Assembly: GCA_026708035.1 (NCBI GenBank) | Contig: JAPOVQ010000034.1 | Span: 1 to 42,500 of the forward strand | DNA from: Chloroflexota bacterium | GTDB lineage: Bacteria; Chloroflexota; UBA11872 | Length of the DNA: 42,500 nt | Direction: 5' to 3' | Shown here: one piece after another, positions 1 to 7,753 of the stretch | How positions within the stretch are numbered: the first letter of the stretch is position 1 | How the letters are laid out: every line of letters begins with the position of its first letter | Program-made: the position numbers and the translations under genes | The notes under the pieces: generated by a model | Told to the model about the DNA's origin: nothing | Databases searched by the model: none | The model's input: the letters and a program-made list of their open reading frames with translations, nothing else

Positions 1-1
1 G

Positions 2-76
2 CGGCTGTTAGACAGCCACAACCTGAACATTGACGTCGTGGACGGCGGCCGCGTCATCAGCCAGGCCAAAAAGTAA
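2..76 (+). CDS. C-terminal end of an unidentified protein (partial)
   Basis: An open frame enters from the left edge and stops with TAA at 74-76. The last 24 residues read as ordinary protein, ending VVDGGRVISQAKK. The gene's start lies outside the window, so no family can be assigned. The neighbouring downstream gene is on the same strand but is preceded by its own promoter-like sequence. Confidence 0.4.
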   Translation, partial: RLLDSHNLNIDVVDGGRVISQAKK

Positions 77-141
77 CCGAGCACCAACCGCCCGCTCTTT
101 CCGCTCCGCCGCTGACCTGAGCGTGCTTTCCCTAACCCCGG

Positions 142-171
142 TTGCGTGTGCTCGATATCGCGTGCTATGTT
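142..171 (+). promoter_or_regulatory. possible sigma-70 type promoter
   Basis: TTGCGT at 142-147 and TATGTT at 166-171 are separated by 18 bases. They sit about 40 bases before the start codon at 212. The match is imperfect and the call rests on pattern and position only. Confidence 0.3.
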
Positions 172-211
172 CGGGGTTAGTAGGAGAGTTCACAGAAAGG
201 GCGGCTAGATT

Positions 212-475
212 ATGTATTTCACCGTCCTGAGGCGCCTGAACATAGCGGCCATCTTGGCAGGGGCCATTCTGGCCTTGAGCTTCGCTTTGACCTTCGGACT
301 GGGAGCGGTTTCGGCTGATTCGCGTTGCGACCAACACTACGATCACTCACACGGGATGTGGTGGTGGTATCGGGTGGACGCCTACTCGAGTCATGGGAAT
401 GGGGTCGGTCCTTACGGCTACTACACCCACTGGGCCGATCACGAGAACTCGTCTAAGGATTGGTGCGACTCGTAG
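212..475 (+). CDS. small exported His/Trp-rich protein, function unknown
   Basis: The protein has 87 residues. An N-terminal basic stretch (RRLN) is followed by a hydrophobic segment at about 10-33 and a small-residue cleavage region (GAVSADS), which suggests a signal peptide. The mature part is only about 50 residues. It contains two cysteines (CDQHYDHSHG near its start and DWC at the end), a WWW run and several His and Tyr residues, so metal binding or a disulfide is possible. AAAGGG about 10 bases before the ATG at 212 can serve as ribosome binding site. No family recognised. It is followed by a long hairpin (511-548) and then another His-rich exported protein. Confidence 0.55.
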   Translation: MYFTVLRRLNIAAILAGAILALSFALTFGLGAVSADSRCDQHYDHSHGMWWWYRVDAYSSHGNGVGPYGYYTHWADHENSSKDWCDS

Positions 476-510
476 TTCACGTGGTCCCTAGACCGCCAAG
501 CTCATCAGCG

Positions 511-548
511 CAGGCGAGCGCCCGGAAGTTCTGTCGGGCGCTCGCCTG
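511..548 (+). terminator. 14-bp perfect hairpin, likely terminator/attenuator
   Basis: The arm at 511-524 (CAGGCGAGCGCCCG) pairs perfectly with 535-548 around a 10-base loop. It begins 35 bases after the stop of the preceding small gene. A T-rich stretch follows about 10-25 bases downstream rather than immediately. It also lies just before the most likely start of the next lipoprotein gene, so it may act as an attenuator. Confidence 0.5.
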
Positions 549-552
549 TGGT

Positions 553-921
553 ATGGCGTTTGTGATTTTTCTTTTGGCTGGGTGTTCCTCTCAATCTGGT
601 CATGGTCACGACCATACGCACGACAACGTAGACCACCAAGCGAATCTCGCTTACCTCGAAGCAAACTATCCGACCCGAGAGCAGATGCTGCGGGTACGGG
701 CGTGCGTGACCACCAGGACTGGGTACGAGTACCTTGAGCTACCGGCTGACTTTGGCCCGAAGTACCTCTATAAGAAGAAGCCCACGCCGACCGCAGATCG
801 TGAAGAAGCGCCGGCCGAAGTGGATGCCGCATACACTAATTGCATCTTTGACCTTGGCCTTGAAGACCGGTTTTTTCCGCCGTGGGACCACGAAGCGCTG
901 CGTCGAGCAAATAGCAACTGA
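553..921 (+). CDS. His-rich lipoprotein, function unknown
   Basis: From the ATG at 553 the protein begins MAFVIFLLAGCSS, a hydrophobic leader ending in a lipobox (LAGC), so it should be lipidated and held at the outer face of the membrane. Directly after the lipidated cysteine comes a His/Asp-rich stretch (HGHDHTHDNVDH) typical of metal-binding tethers. The remaining ~95 residues contain two cysteines (RACVTTR and TNCIFDL) and match no family I recognise. The frame is open back to ATG 460 and GTG 481. Those longer starts would add the basic n-region ARKFCRALACG but would run through the hairpin at 511-548. The gene is followed after 14 bases by an ABC ATPase, so it may be part of that transport system. 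Confidence 0.6.
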   Translation: MAFVIFLLAGCSSQSGHGHDHTHDNVDHQANLAYLEANYPTREQMLRVRACVTTRTGYEYLELPADFGPKYLYKKKPTPTADREEAPAEVDAAYTNCIFDLGLEDRFFPPWDHEALRRANSN

Positions 922-935
922 GCGACAGCCTTGAG

Positions 936-1640
936 ATGGAACCGATCAGCATGCAGACACTAACGTCATCACGAACCGCCCTTTTGGGCCGAGGGCTATG
1001 TCACAGCTTTGGTGCTCGGCGCGTTCTGCGTGGGGCCGATCTAGATCTCCACCGGGGGGAAATGCTTGCTGTCGTGGGAGTCAGCGGATCGGGAAAGTCG
1101 ACGCTCCTCTACGCTCTGGCCGGCTTGCGGCGACCGCAGGAAGGCGTAGTCACATGGGGAGAGCACGCCAACATCTGGGGTCTGAAAGAACCGGATATCA
1201 CGCTGGTCCGCCGGGCGACCTGCGGGTTCGTCTTTCAGTTTCCGGCCTTTCTGGACGACCTGACGGTTGCCGCCAACGTGGCGATTCCGCTAGTCGTATC
1301 GGGAACGAAGACGCGTGAGGCGCGTGTGCAGGCGTGTGCCTGGCTCGACCGATTCGGCCTCGGCCCGTTGACCGGAAAGTACCCGTCAACGCTTTCGTCC
1401 GGAGAGTTGCAGCGTGCGTCGATCGCCCGAGCCTTGACGATGCACCCTAGAATCGTCTGTTGCGACGAGCCGACCGGCGCGCTGGACGAAAAAAACTCCG
1501 GGTCGGTCGTCGCCGAATTGCGACGGATCGCCGAGGAGTTTGATGTTGGCGTATTGATTGTCACCCATGACCCTGCGGTGTCGGCCGCGTCTGATCGCGT
1601 GCTTCGCCTAGAGCGGGGACGCCTGATCGGCCAGGGCTAA
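936..1640 (+). CDS. ABC transporter ATP-binding protein (LolD/MacB/FtsE type)
   Basis: A 234-residue nucleotide-binding subunit. It has a Walker A motif GVSGSGKST (about residues 48-56), a Q-loop near FVFQFPAF, an ABC signature LSSGELQRASIARAL, Walker B IVCCDEPTGALD and the H-loop THD. The length and the 'EPTGALD' Walker B are typical of the LolD/MacB/FtsE branch, which works with FtsX-fold permeases. Exactly such a permease follows 11 bases downstream. ATG 936 is used; ATG 951 is an alternative that removes five residues. The likely role is mechanotransmission or lipoprotein/peptide extrusion rather than import. The two exported proteins just upstream could be partners, though only by position. 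Confidence 0.9.
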   Translation: MEPISMQTLTSSRTALLGRGLCHSFGARRVLRGADLDLHRGEMLAVVGVSGSGKSTLLYALAGLRRPQEGVVTWGEHANIWGLKEPDITLVRRATCGFVFQFPAFLDDLTVAANVAIPLVVSGTKTREARVQACAWLDRFGLGPLTGKYPSTLSSGELQRASIARALTMHPRIVCCDEPTGALDEKNSGSVVAELRRIAEEFDVGVLIVTHDPAVSAASDRVLRLERGRLIGQG

Positions 1641-1651
1641 GCCGCCTACAG

Positions 1652-3850
1652 TTGATCATTAGCTGCCTCTGGCCCCGCTCCCGCCGGATGCTCCTGGTCT
1701 GGATTCCGCTGGTCGTGGTGGGTGTTCTTGCCAGCGCCGGGCTGTCGCTGGCCCTTGGGTTTCGTTCCGGCCTGCATACTCAGCACGACGCTGTCATAAC
1801 CAGGGATGGTCCGCCTGGATTGCCACCCAGAGTCCAGCCGACCGATGGGCCGCTCCGGACATCCAAGCTGGTCGCCACGGGTTACGGGCCGTTGGCAATG
1901 ACTGTCTTCGCGGGCGAAACGGGACAGCCGCTGAACCTCCCCGGCATCCCCCGGGTCGAGCCGCCTGGGACCGTGCTGGCCTCACCGGCGGTGCTTGCCC
2001 AGTCTCAGGATGACTGGACGGGTGAATTGGGCGCCTGGCTGGGCGACCGGAATGTACAGGAACTTTCCGGCGCGGCGCTGGCTCATCCCCGCGAAATGGT
2101 GATCGTGGAGTTCGTCGATGCAGTTCTCCCGGAGCTCGCCTCCAGGTTCCACCCGGTTCGCGCCGGACGCGGCTCAACAGGTGAACCGCCGCTTGACACC
2201 AGCTTTGTTGCGCTTGGGCTGCTCGTCCTGGTACTCCCGTCGGTCGCGTTGGCCAGAGCCGGTGCCGCCGTGCATCTCAACGCTAGGGCGCGGCGCTATG
2301 GACTGTTGCGGGTTCTAGGCGCGCCGCCACGGCAGTTGGCCATCGCCATTGCCGCCGACATGGGGGTTCCGCTAATTGTCGGCGGGATTGCAGGCTCGGT
2401 CGCGCACGCGGTCGCGATGTCGTCGCTGGATTCGTTCACGCTGGCCGGCAGTTCGTACTGGGCAAACGACCTGCGCCTTCCCATTTTGCTGGGCCTTGCG
2501 GTCCCGCTGGCCACCGTCGTGGTCGGGCTGGGAAGCGTCGCGCGAATGGTCCAGCGCGCCAGCCGTGATCCAGTCGCGACGCTGCGCAGGGAACGTCCCC
2601 GCGTTTCCTACTTGTCCTACCTGTCGGCGGCTGGCGCGTTGGCTGGTCCCACGGCCATCTTCGCATCCGCCAAACTGGACGCGGGCCTGTCACCCTGGTT
2701 GATTACCGGCGGGTTGCTGCTAAGCATAATTGGCCTTGAAGGATGGTCCCGGCTGGGGGTGACGTTTGCGGGTCGGGCGCTCGCCAGCCGGACACGGGCG
2801 CAGATTGCGGGATCGCGAATGTCACGCTCGGGCTCCGACGCCTTGCTCGGCGTATCCGCCACCGCAGTGGCAGTCCTCCTGGTGGTGTTTATGGTGTCAG
2901 CGAACTTTCAGGGCACTCCAAAGCCGGTAGGCAACTTCGATGTATTCGTTAACCTTCCAAACCTTACGTCGCCTGACTCGATCGTCCGCAGCGTGGACGG
3001 AATCGACGGCGTTACCCGAACAGTGGCGGCGGGACGGATTCCCGTCGACATCAACGGAAAAGAAACATCGCTATATACGCTGACGTGTGACGATGTACCC
3101 GGGTCGGTTGCGCTCGACGCGACTTGCGATGCTGGGAGCGTCTACCTGGCGTCCGAGGCCGATGCAGCCAGCGTAACGGTGACGAATCGTTATCCGGAGA
3201 CCGATGCGTCGATTCCCGGCATCTACCCGGTGGGAGGGCGCGTCAGGGGTTCCTGGGTTCCTAGTAACGGAGCCGTGTTGATCGTTGACCAGCTGCTGCG
3301 ACCACTCATACCGGACCACACCGTCCTCCTTGTTTCAACGGACGGCGCTTCGGAATCCTTGCGACACGTCATGCAGGGCCTGCAAGACTTGCCCGACGAG
3401 TTGTATGCAACCACACATGCCGCTCTGGTATCCGGTATCAACATAGAAACCTTGATCGCCAATCCTTTCCTGCTGGTCATAGCGTCCACTGCGTCCGGGA
3501 TGGCGGCGGTGGCGCTGCTCTATGCCGTGGTCTTGCTCTTTCGTCAGCGCCAAGCGGAGTTCCAAATGCTTCGCTGTCTAGGCGCCACTCGGAGGTTGCT
3601 GGCTATCGACATTGGCTTGCTCTTCGCGCTGCCGCTGCTGCTTGCCTTTGGCGTATCCATCCTATTGGGCTTGATTCTGTCTGCTACCTACAACATCAGC
3701 TTCGACGTCCAATCTCCCCCTGGAAACGCATCGTTTACATCCATACTGGTCACGGTGCTGGCTATTGGAAGCGTTGCGACTGCTCTGGTTGCGGGCAAAG
3801 CAAGCCGCACGCCGCCCTTGGCGTCGGATCCAGACGCGGCAGCCGGCTAA
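1652..3850 (+). CDS. FtsX-like ABC transporter permease
   Basis: A 732-residue membrane protein. TM1 lies near residues 14-36. An extracytoplasmic domain follows (about 37-175), then a first FtsX block of three TM segments with the coupling motif 'ARRYGLLRVLGAPPRQ', a middle region with further TM segments, a second large periplasmic domain (about 425-600) and a C-terminal FtsX block with 'RQRQAEFQMLRCLGATRR'. The duplicated FtsX domain gives the 10-TM topology known from LolE/BceB/YknZ-like exporters. The TTG at 1652 is the first start; ATG 1688 (residue 13) is an alternative. The last 89 bases overlap the convergent creatininase gene. It forms a two-gene unit with the preceding ATPase. Confidence 0.85.
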   Translation: MIISCLWPRSRRMLLVWIPLVVVGVLASAGLSLALGFRSGLHTQHDAVITRDGPPGLPPRVQPTDGPLRTSKLVATGYGPLAMTVFAGETGQPLNLPGIPRVEPPGTVLASPAVLAQSQDDWTGELGAWLGDRNVQELSGAALAHPREMVIVEFVDAVLPELASRFHPVRAGRGSTGEPPLDTSFVALGLLVLVLPSVALARAGAAVHLNARARRYGLLRVLGAPPRQLAIAIAADMGVPLIVGGIAGSVAHAVAMSSLDSFTLAGSSYWANDLRLPILLGLAVPLATVVVGLGSVARMVQRASRDPVATLRRERPRVSYLSYLSAAGALAGPTAIFASAKLDAGLSPWLITGGLLLSIIGLEGWSRLGVTFAGRALASRTRAQIAGSRMSRSGSDALLGVSATAVAVLLVVFMVSANFQGTPKPVGNFDVFVNLPNLTSPDSIVRSVDGIDGVTRTVAAGRIPVDINGKETSLYTLTCDDVPGSVALDATCDAGSVYLASEADAASVTVTNRYPETDASIPGIYPVGGRVRGSWVPSNGAVLIVDQLLRPLIPDHTVLLVSTDGASESLRHVMQGLQDLPDELYATTHAALVSGINIETLIANPFLLVIASTASGMAAVALLYAVVLLFRQRQAEFQMLRCLGATRRLLAIDIGLLFALPLLLAFGVSILLGLILSATYNISFDVQSPPGNASFTSILVTVLAIGSVATALVAGKASRTPPLASDPDAAAG

Positions 3851-4697
3851 CGACCATCGGCGTGCCGGCTCTCGCTCGCCGTCCCGCGGCGCATTTCGGT
3901 CGAATCTGAGGGCCTATGCCCTCCGAGATGGAGTTCAAGAGAGCGATGGTGCGGATCAGTCTGGCCGTCATCTCCACGGCAATCTCGTAGTACTGCCGCC
4001 CCAACTCCGCCGTGGCGGCCCGTGCGTCGTCACTCAACCCGGTGATTCGGGCGCCTGGAAACGACATGTACACTACGTCCGCCACGTTGACGGACCTGCC
4101 CATCGTCGACATCCTCAGTTTCGGCCAGCCCGAGCTGCGTGGATCGTCCCGGTCCGCGTGCTCGATCGGCAGCAGCTCGTCCAGCACCAGTTCCGGATGC
4201 AGGTGCAGCATCACCGATGTTTCAAAGTTGCCCCCATGACCGGGTGCGTGCACCGGCCGGCTCGCCTCAACCGCCTCCAGTCGCCGCCGCGCGATGTCCC
4301 AATAGGCGCCGGCCGCCACGCGAACGTCCGGGTGCTCCAGCACAAAATCTCGCGCCGCCTGCTGGATCAGCTGGATATTGCCGCCGTGCCCGTTCAGGAT
4401 CAGGATGCGGCGGTAGCCCGAAAGCACCAGGCTCTCCAGCAGTTCCAGCAGAACCAGGCTGAACGTGCTGTTCCGCAGCGTCAGCACCCCCGGAAACGGC
4501 CGGTGATGATCGGAACTGCCGAAATGCAGCGGCGGGCTCACCAGCACGTCCAGATCGCCGACCGCCTCCGCCGCCCCGCGCGCCACCGCCATGCAGCACA
4601 TCGTGTCCAGGCCGATCGGGTTGTGGGGGCCGTGCTGCTCGATCGCTGCCGTCGGCATGATCGCCGCGGCATTGGGCGCGCGCGCCAACTTCATCAC
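3762..4697 (-). CDS. creatininase-family amidohydrolase
   Basis: The creatininase fold is clear: AAIEQHGPHNPIGLD carries the metal ligands E20, H22 and D31; LNGHGGN carries H104; and APGHGGNFETS carries H154 and E159. Family members hydrolyse cyclic or linear amides (creatinine, 3-dehydro compounds, mycofactocin precursors); the substrate here is unknown. Translation begins at GTG 4697 or ATG 4694. The usual family N-terminus (MAYTALERLNRDEV) is present just upstream, from ATG 4728, in another frame, so a one-base indel near 4690 probably shortens the gene or is a sequence error. The last ~55 residues are Arg/Pro-rich, unlike the family, and run 89 bases into the convergent permease gene; an ancestral stop may have been lost. 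Confidence 0.8.
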   Translation of the reverse strand: MMKLARAPNAAAIMPTAAIEQHGPHNPIGLDTMCCMAVARGAAEAVGDLDVLVSPPLHFGSSDHHRPFPGVLTLRNSTFSLVLLELLESLVLSGYRRILILNGHGGNIQLIQQAARDFVLEHPDVRVAAGAYWDIARRRLEAVEASRPVHAPGHGGNFETSVMLHLHPELVLDELLPIEHADRDDPRSSGWPKLRMSTMGRSVNVADVVYMSFPGARITGLSDDARAATAELGRQYYEIAVEMTARLIRTIALLNSISEGIGPQIRPKCAAGRRARAGTPMVVSRLPRLDPTPRAACGLLCPQPEQSQRFQ

Positions 4698-4943
4698 GGT
4701 TCAATCGTTCCAGCGCCGTGTAGGCCATCGAGAGCCCTCGAAGCGTCCAGTCGGCGAATCGTGCCCCGCCGCGCATTCGCTGGCAAGGCCATCCGGTCGC
4801 GGGTCGAAGCAGTGTCCGCAACGCCGCCGAGAGTCACCGGCGTCGCCTGCGGCCTAGCTCCCGGCCGGCGCCCTAACCGCGACTTCCGTTGTCGCTTCCT
4901 CATCTGTAAGTAGCGCCTGGCGAGCATCCGCAGCAATCGGAAA

Positions 4944-4976
4944 CGAGCGCCCCCGGGTTTGGCCCGGGGGCGCTCG
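4944..4976. terminator. 14-bp perfect GC hairpin
   Basis: CGAGCGCCCCCGGG (4944-4957) pairs perfectly with 4963-4976 across a 5-base loop. In the leftward direction it is followed by TTT, in the rightward direction by no T-run. It separates the creatininase gene from the relic region to its right. Confidence 0.4.
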
Positions 4977-5025
4977 GCGTTGTCTGCGCTGTAGGGGTTC
5001 CTGCGAAGGCGCTGCAACGGCAAAG

Positions 5026-5214
5026 TTGAGGTCATCAGCGCCACGCGGTTTGCGGTCCTCGCGTGCGCATGGCAAGTCCACGACGCCGGCGATGGCGGCG
5101 GGCCTGGCGGACAAGCCGTGGACGCTGGCAGACGTGGTGCACTTGATCGAGGACCGCGAAGACAGCGCCGAGGACGTGGCGAAGCGTCGGAAAGATCGCC
5201 GCAAGTCAAAGTAG
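5026..5214 (+). pseudogene. transposase C-terminal remnant
   Basis: The frame carries TTPAMAAGLADKPWTLADVV followed by a Lys/Arg-rich tail. This resembles the extreme C-terminus of IS1-like DDE transposases, where the pattern 'TPAMAAG...W....V' follows the catalytic core. The catalytic domain is absent: only about 45 residues are recognisable and no start or terminal repeats were seen. The assignment is from memory of the motif and is tentative. It lies directly before a second degraded gene. Confidence 0.4.
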
Positions 5215-5235
5215 GACACTACCTGGGGTTGCGCC

Positions 5236-5668
5236 ATGAACAAGGACCTTGGCCGACACTCTAGAATCCCCGTCGCGCTCGTGGACGACCGAGAAACTTG
5301 GGAGGCTTACCGGCAACTGAACAGGTCAAAGGTGCGCGACTCGGGCCAGCGCACCCTAGCCGACATCGTGTCCGTGGTGCGCTACGCCATAGGCGGCGCA
5401 GACGAGTTCGTCCCTTCGCCGACGGTGTGCGTGAGCGGTTCCAGGGCTGGATGGCCCTGCAGGAGACTGCCGGATGCGCGTTGACAGAGGAACAGGTGCG
5501 GTGGCTGGAGGCCATGCGGGACCACATCACGGGCAGCGTTAGCATGGAGATGGGCGACTTCTATACGCCCCGTTCAACCAGCAGGGCGGCCTGGGCAAGG
5601 CGTATGAGCTGTTCGGAGATGAACTGGGCACACTGCTCGAGGAGCTGAACGGGGCTCTGGTGGGGTAG
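5236..5668 (+). pseudogene. degraded type I restriction HsdR C-terminus
   Basis: Three frames in succession reconstruct the C-terminal domain of an EcoKI-like HsdR. Frame one gives RTLADIVSVVRYAIGGADEF; frame two gives VRERFQGWMALQ, then LTEEQVRWLEAMRDHI; frame three gives QQGGLGKAYELFGDELGTLL, ending at TAG 5666-5668. At least two frameshifts interrupt it and everything N-terminal to this domain is missing. The domain differs from the C-terminus of the intact HsdR encoded at 16139-19273, so it comes from another type I system that once occupied the locus. Confidence 0.7.
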
Positions 5669-5697
5669 CGCTGGGCCACACAGGAAAGGAAGAGGAT

Positions 5698-5907
5698 ATG
5701 ACGACCATACCGGAGATTCAGCAAGCCATTATGAGCCTGTCCGAGGCCGACTACACGAAGTTGTGTCGCTGGGTATTGGACCAAGACTGGGAGCGATGGG
5801 AGCGGGAGTTCGACGAGGACGTGAAGTCCGGCAAGCTGGACGTCTTGGCGGCCGAGGCGTTGGAGGCCAAGGCCAGAGGCGAACTCAAGGACCTGCAGGA
5901 CCATTAG
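5698..5907 (+). CDS. antitoxin of a RelE-type toxin-antitoxin pair
   Basis: A 69-residue acidic protein. The start MTTIPEIQQAIMSLSEADY and the segment DWERWEREFDEDVKSGKLD, followed by a Lys/Glu-rich tail ending in 'ELKDLQDH', match the small antitoxins paired with RelE/ParE toxins of the next gene's kind. A strong ribosome binding site (GGAAGAGG) lies before ATG 5698. Its stop is immediately followed by the toxin start, so the two are translationally coupled. It probably neutralises the toxin and represses the operon. Confidence 0.75.
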   Translation: MTTIPEIQQAIMSLSEADYTKLCRWVLDQDWERWEREFDEDVKSGKLDVLAAEALEAKARGELKDLQDH

Positions 5908-6162
5908 GTGCACAGGACGGCTCCACATTTCTGGCGGCGCTTCCAAGAGTTGCCTGCACCGGTGCAACAGACGGCAAGACGAAACTTTGAGCTCCTGCAA
6001 GCCAATCCCAGACATCCTTCGTTGCGGTTCAGGAATGTTGGGCGCTATTGGTCTGCCCGGGTGGGCGCTGCGTACCGAGCGGTGGCTATTCAGGACCGCG
6101 GAGACTTCGTTTGGTTTTGGATCGGTCGACACGACGAGTACCTGAGGGTCCTTGGCCGGTAG
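5908..6162 (+). CDS. RelE/ParE-family toxin
   Basis: An 84-residue basic protein starting at GTG 5908 with no gap after the antitoxin stop. It reads FWRRFQELPAPVQQTARRNF, then LLQANPRHPSLRF, and ends with WSARVGAAYRAVA and FVWFWIGRHDEY. This is the usual order of the RelE fold in YoeB/HigB-like toxins: helical N-terminus, the 'NPRHPSL' turn, a beta core with the conserved Arg in 'YRA', and a C-terminal His/Tyr. Members cleave mRNA at the ribosome. Which subfamily this belongs to, and whether it is active, cannot be read from sequence alone. Confidence 0.8.
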   Translation: MHRTAPHFWRRFQELPAPVQQTARRNFELLQANPRHPSLRFRNVGRYWSARVGAAYRAVAIQDRGDFVWFWIGRHDEYLRVLGR

Positions 6163-6208
6163 GGGCAATCATGAGCGTACCTTCAACCAGAGAATCGGAT
6201 TGACAGAT

Positions 6209-6913
6209 ATGGAATTAGGTCAAATCCTAATCATAGTATTCACCGGAGTTGTCGCTGGGGCCACAGTCTTCTACGCGATCCTGACTTGGCGGCTCGTCTC
6301 AGAAACACGAAAGCTGCGGGAAGTTCAAACTGAACCAAGAATAAGCATACGAGTAGAAACAGATCACACCGGTCATCCTGGGTATGAGCTTGTAATAGAG
6401 AACAATGGTCATGGCGCGGCAAAGAACGTGCAAATTGAATTTGATGGGGACCCGAGCTATTTCCGCAGCGGTTGGATGCACGGTCACCCACCGGTGATTG
6501 ACGAGCTACCCATTATCAAGAACGGCCTAGATTATCTGGAGCCTAACCAAGCGTACAGGTTTCCCCTAGGAACGGTGTCCTCTGACGAATATGAGCGTGC
6601 CACTGAAACACCCTGGACTTTCCGAACACAGTACGAGAGTTTATATGGCAAGCGTAGAACTGATACCTACATTGTGGATTTCTCTCAATTTAGGGGGACA
6701 TTCTTCGAATCCAACCACTTGAAAGAAATAGCCGACCATTTGAGCGCCGTGAGGCAAGACTTCCACAGATTGACGGAAGGATACGCAAGAGTTCAGACCG
6801 TCACGCAAAGCAGAGATGAATATGAGCAGCGGCGCAAGGAATGGCAGAAGGCCCAAGAGGTTCAAGGCAAAAATGCCAGTGAAATGCCCATCTCCGACAA
6901 TGACGAAGAGTGA
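6209..6913 (+). CDS. membrane-anchored protein of unknown function
   Basis: From ATG 6209 the protein has 234 residues. It starts with one TM helix (IIVFTGVVAGATVFYAIL), followed by a polar region with beta-type alternation (about 40-180; PRISIRV...YELVIENNG) and a charged helical C-terminus. A TTG at 6152 overlapping the toxin stop would add 19 residues, but ATG 6209 sits directly before the TM segment. The gene is clearly AT-richer than its neighbours, which suggests horizontal acquisition. I do not recognise a family; the layout (N-terminal anchor, cytosolic beta domain, coiled tail) recurs in genes of defence islands, but no function can be claimed. Confidence 0.6.
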   Translation: MELGQILIIVFTGVVAGATVFYAILTWRLVSETRKLREVQTEPRISIRVETDHTGHPGYELVIENNGHGAAKNVQIEFDGDPSYFRSGWMHGHPPVIDELPIIKNGLDYLEPNQAYRFPLGTVSSDEYERATETPWTFRTQYESLYGKRRTDTYIVDFSQFRGTFFESNHLKEIADHLSAVRQDFHRLTEGYARVQTVTQSRDEYEQRRKEWQKAQEVQGKNASEMPISDNDEE

Positions 6914-7111
6914 TTGAGATGGTCATCGGAAGCCTGCCGGATGGCTGGGAATCTGCCGCGTTGGAAGACTCTTGCTTGGTCATTCAAGGTCAGTAACAGC
7001 GATATTCAGAAGAAGCAGTATGGCAACGGGTCCAAGGACAGCCCGCAGGTGTCGAAGGGTTCCACGTGGTGCTGCTAGGCGGCTGATCAGTTGTCCGAGG
7101 AGCTGGCGCGA

Positions 7112-7145
7112 CCGGGCCGCTGGGGTTGGCCGCCCAGCGGCCCGG
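7112..7145 (+). terminator. 13-bp perfect GC hairpin
   Basis: CCGGGCCGCTGGG (7112-7124) pairs perfectly with 7133-7145 around an 8-base loop. No T-run follows. It lies between the membrane-anchored gene ending at 6913 and the next start at 7172, so it is a candidate terminator or leader structure. Confidence 0.4.
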
Positions 7146-7171
7146 GGTGCGCCCACGAAAGTGAAAGAGGC

Positions 7172-7753
7172 ATGAGACCAGGAGATCGCAGGTTGCGCGT
7201 TCTCGTCCCGCTGACCGCCGTCGTGATCGCCGGAGCCCTATCTGTGACAGCGGCTATCGCCGTGCTCGACTACCGCCGAGCCGCCGAATGGAACACCTTC
7301 ATCTCGAACGCCATGCGTGCGGACGTGTCCGGACGTATGGTGACCTCGGAGATTGTTCGGGACGTACCAGTCCATGGATCGGAGCCGACGTCGGACGCCC
7401 CACAGGAGTTCCTCTATGTCAACGGCGTCGGCTCAGAGCCGACGATCCCCATCAGCCTGGTGTCCGAGGGGTTGTGGCTTGTAAGGATTCGCTTCGCGGA
7501 CGACGAGCCGCCGGACGTTGACACCATCCCGAACGTGATCCTCACCAGCGTCGGCGGTTCCGGCGGCGTCAGGTGGTCGAGAGACTGGTGGAATCGCATC
7601 TACGTTACGGGAGACAGGGATTGGGCGCAGGTCCTGGGCGAGCGGATGGCCGTATTCACACCCGGTGAGGTCGTGGTCCATATCTCGGACCTTCCGGACG
7701 ACGTCGCTTGGTGGGTGGAGTTTGAACGGCTTGGCGAGCTCAAGCAACCGTAG
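7172..7753 (+). CDS. single-pass membrane protein, function unknown
   Basis: ATG 7172 follows a good ribosome binding site (GAAAGAGG). The 193-residue product has a basic N-terminus (RPGDRRLR), one TM helix (about 11-33, VLVPLTAVVIAGALSVTAAI) and an extracytoplasmic domain of about 150 residues rich in Asp, Val and Trp. No catalytic motif or family is recognisable. The frame extends upstream to a TTG at 7091, but that extension lies across the hairpin at 7112-7145 and lacks a ribosome binding site. Confidence 0.55.
   Translation: MRPGDRRLRVLVPLTAVVIAGALSVTAAIAVLDYRRAAEWNTFISNAMRADVSGRMVTSEIVRDVPVHGSEPTSDAPQEFLYVNGVGSEPTIPISLVSEGLWLVRIRFADDEPPDVDTIPNVILTSVGGSGGVRWSRDWWNRIYVTGDRDWAQVLGERMAVFTPGEVVVHISDLPDDVAWWVEFERLGELKQP

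Noticed and set aside
3765-4913. 382-codon plus-strand frame
   Set aside because: Antisense to the creatininase gene, which has clear metal-ligand motifs; the frame is Arg/His-rich.
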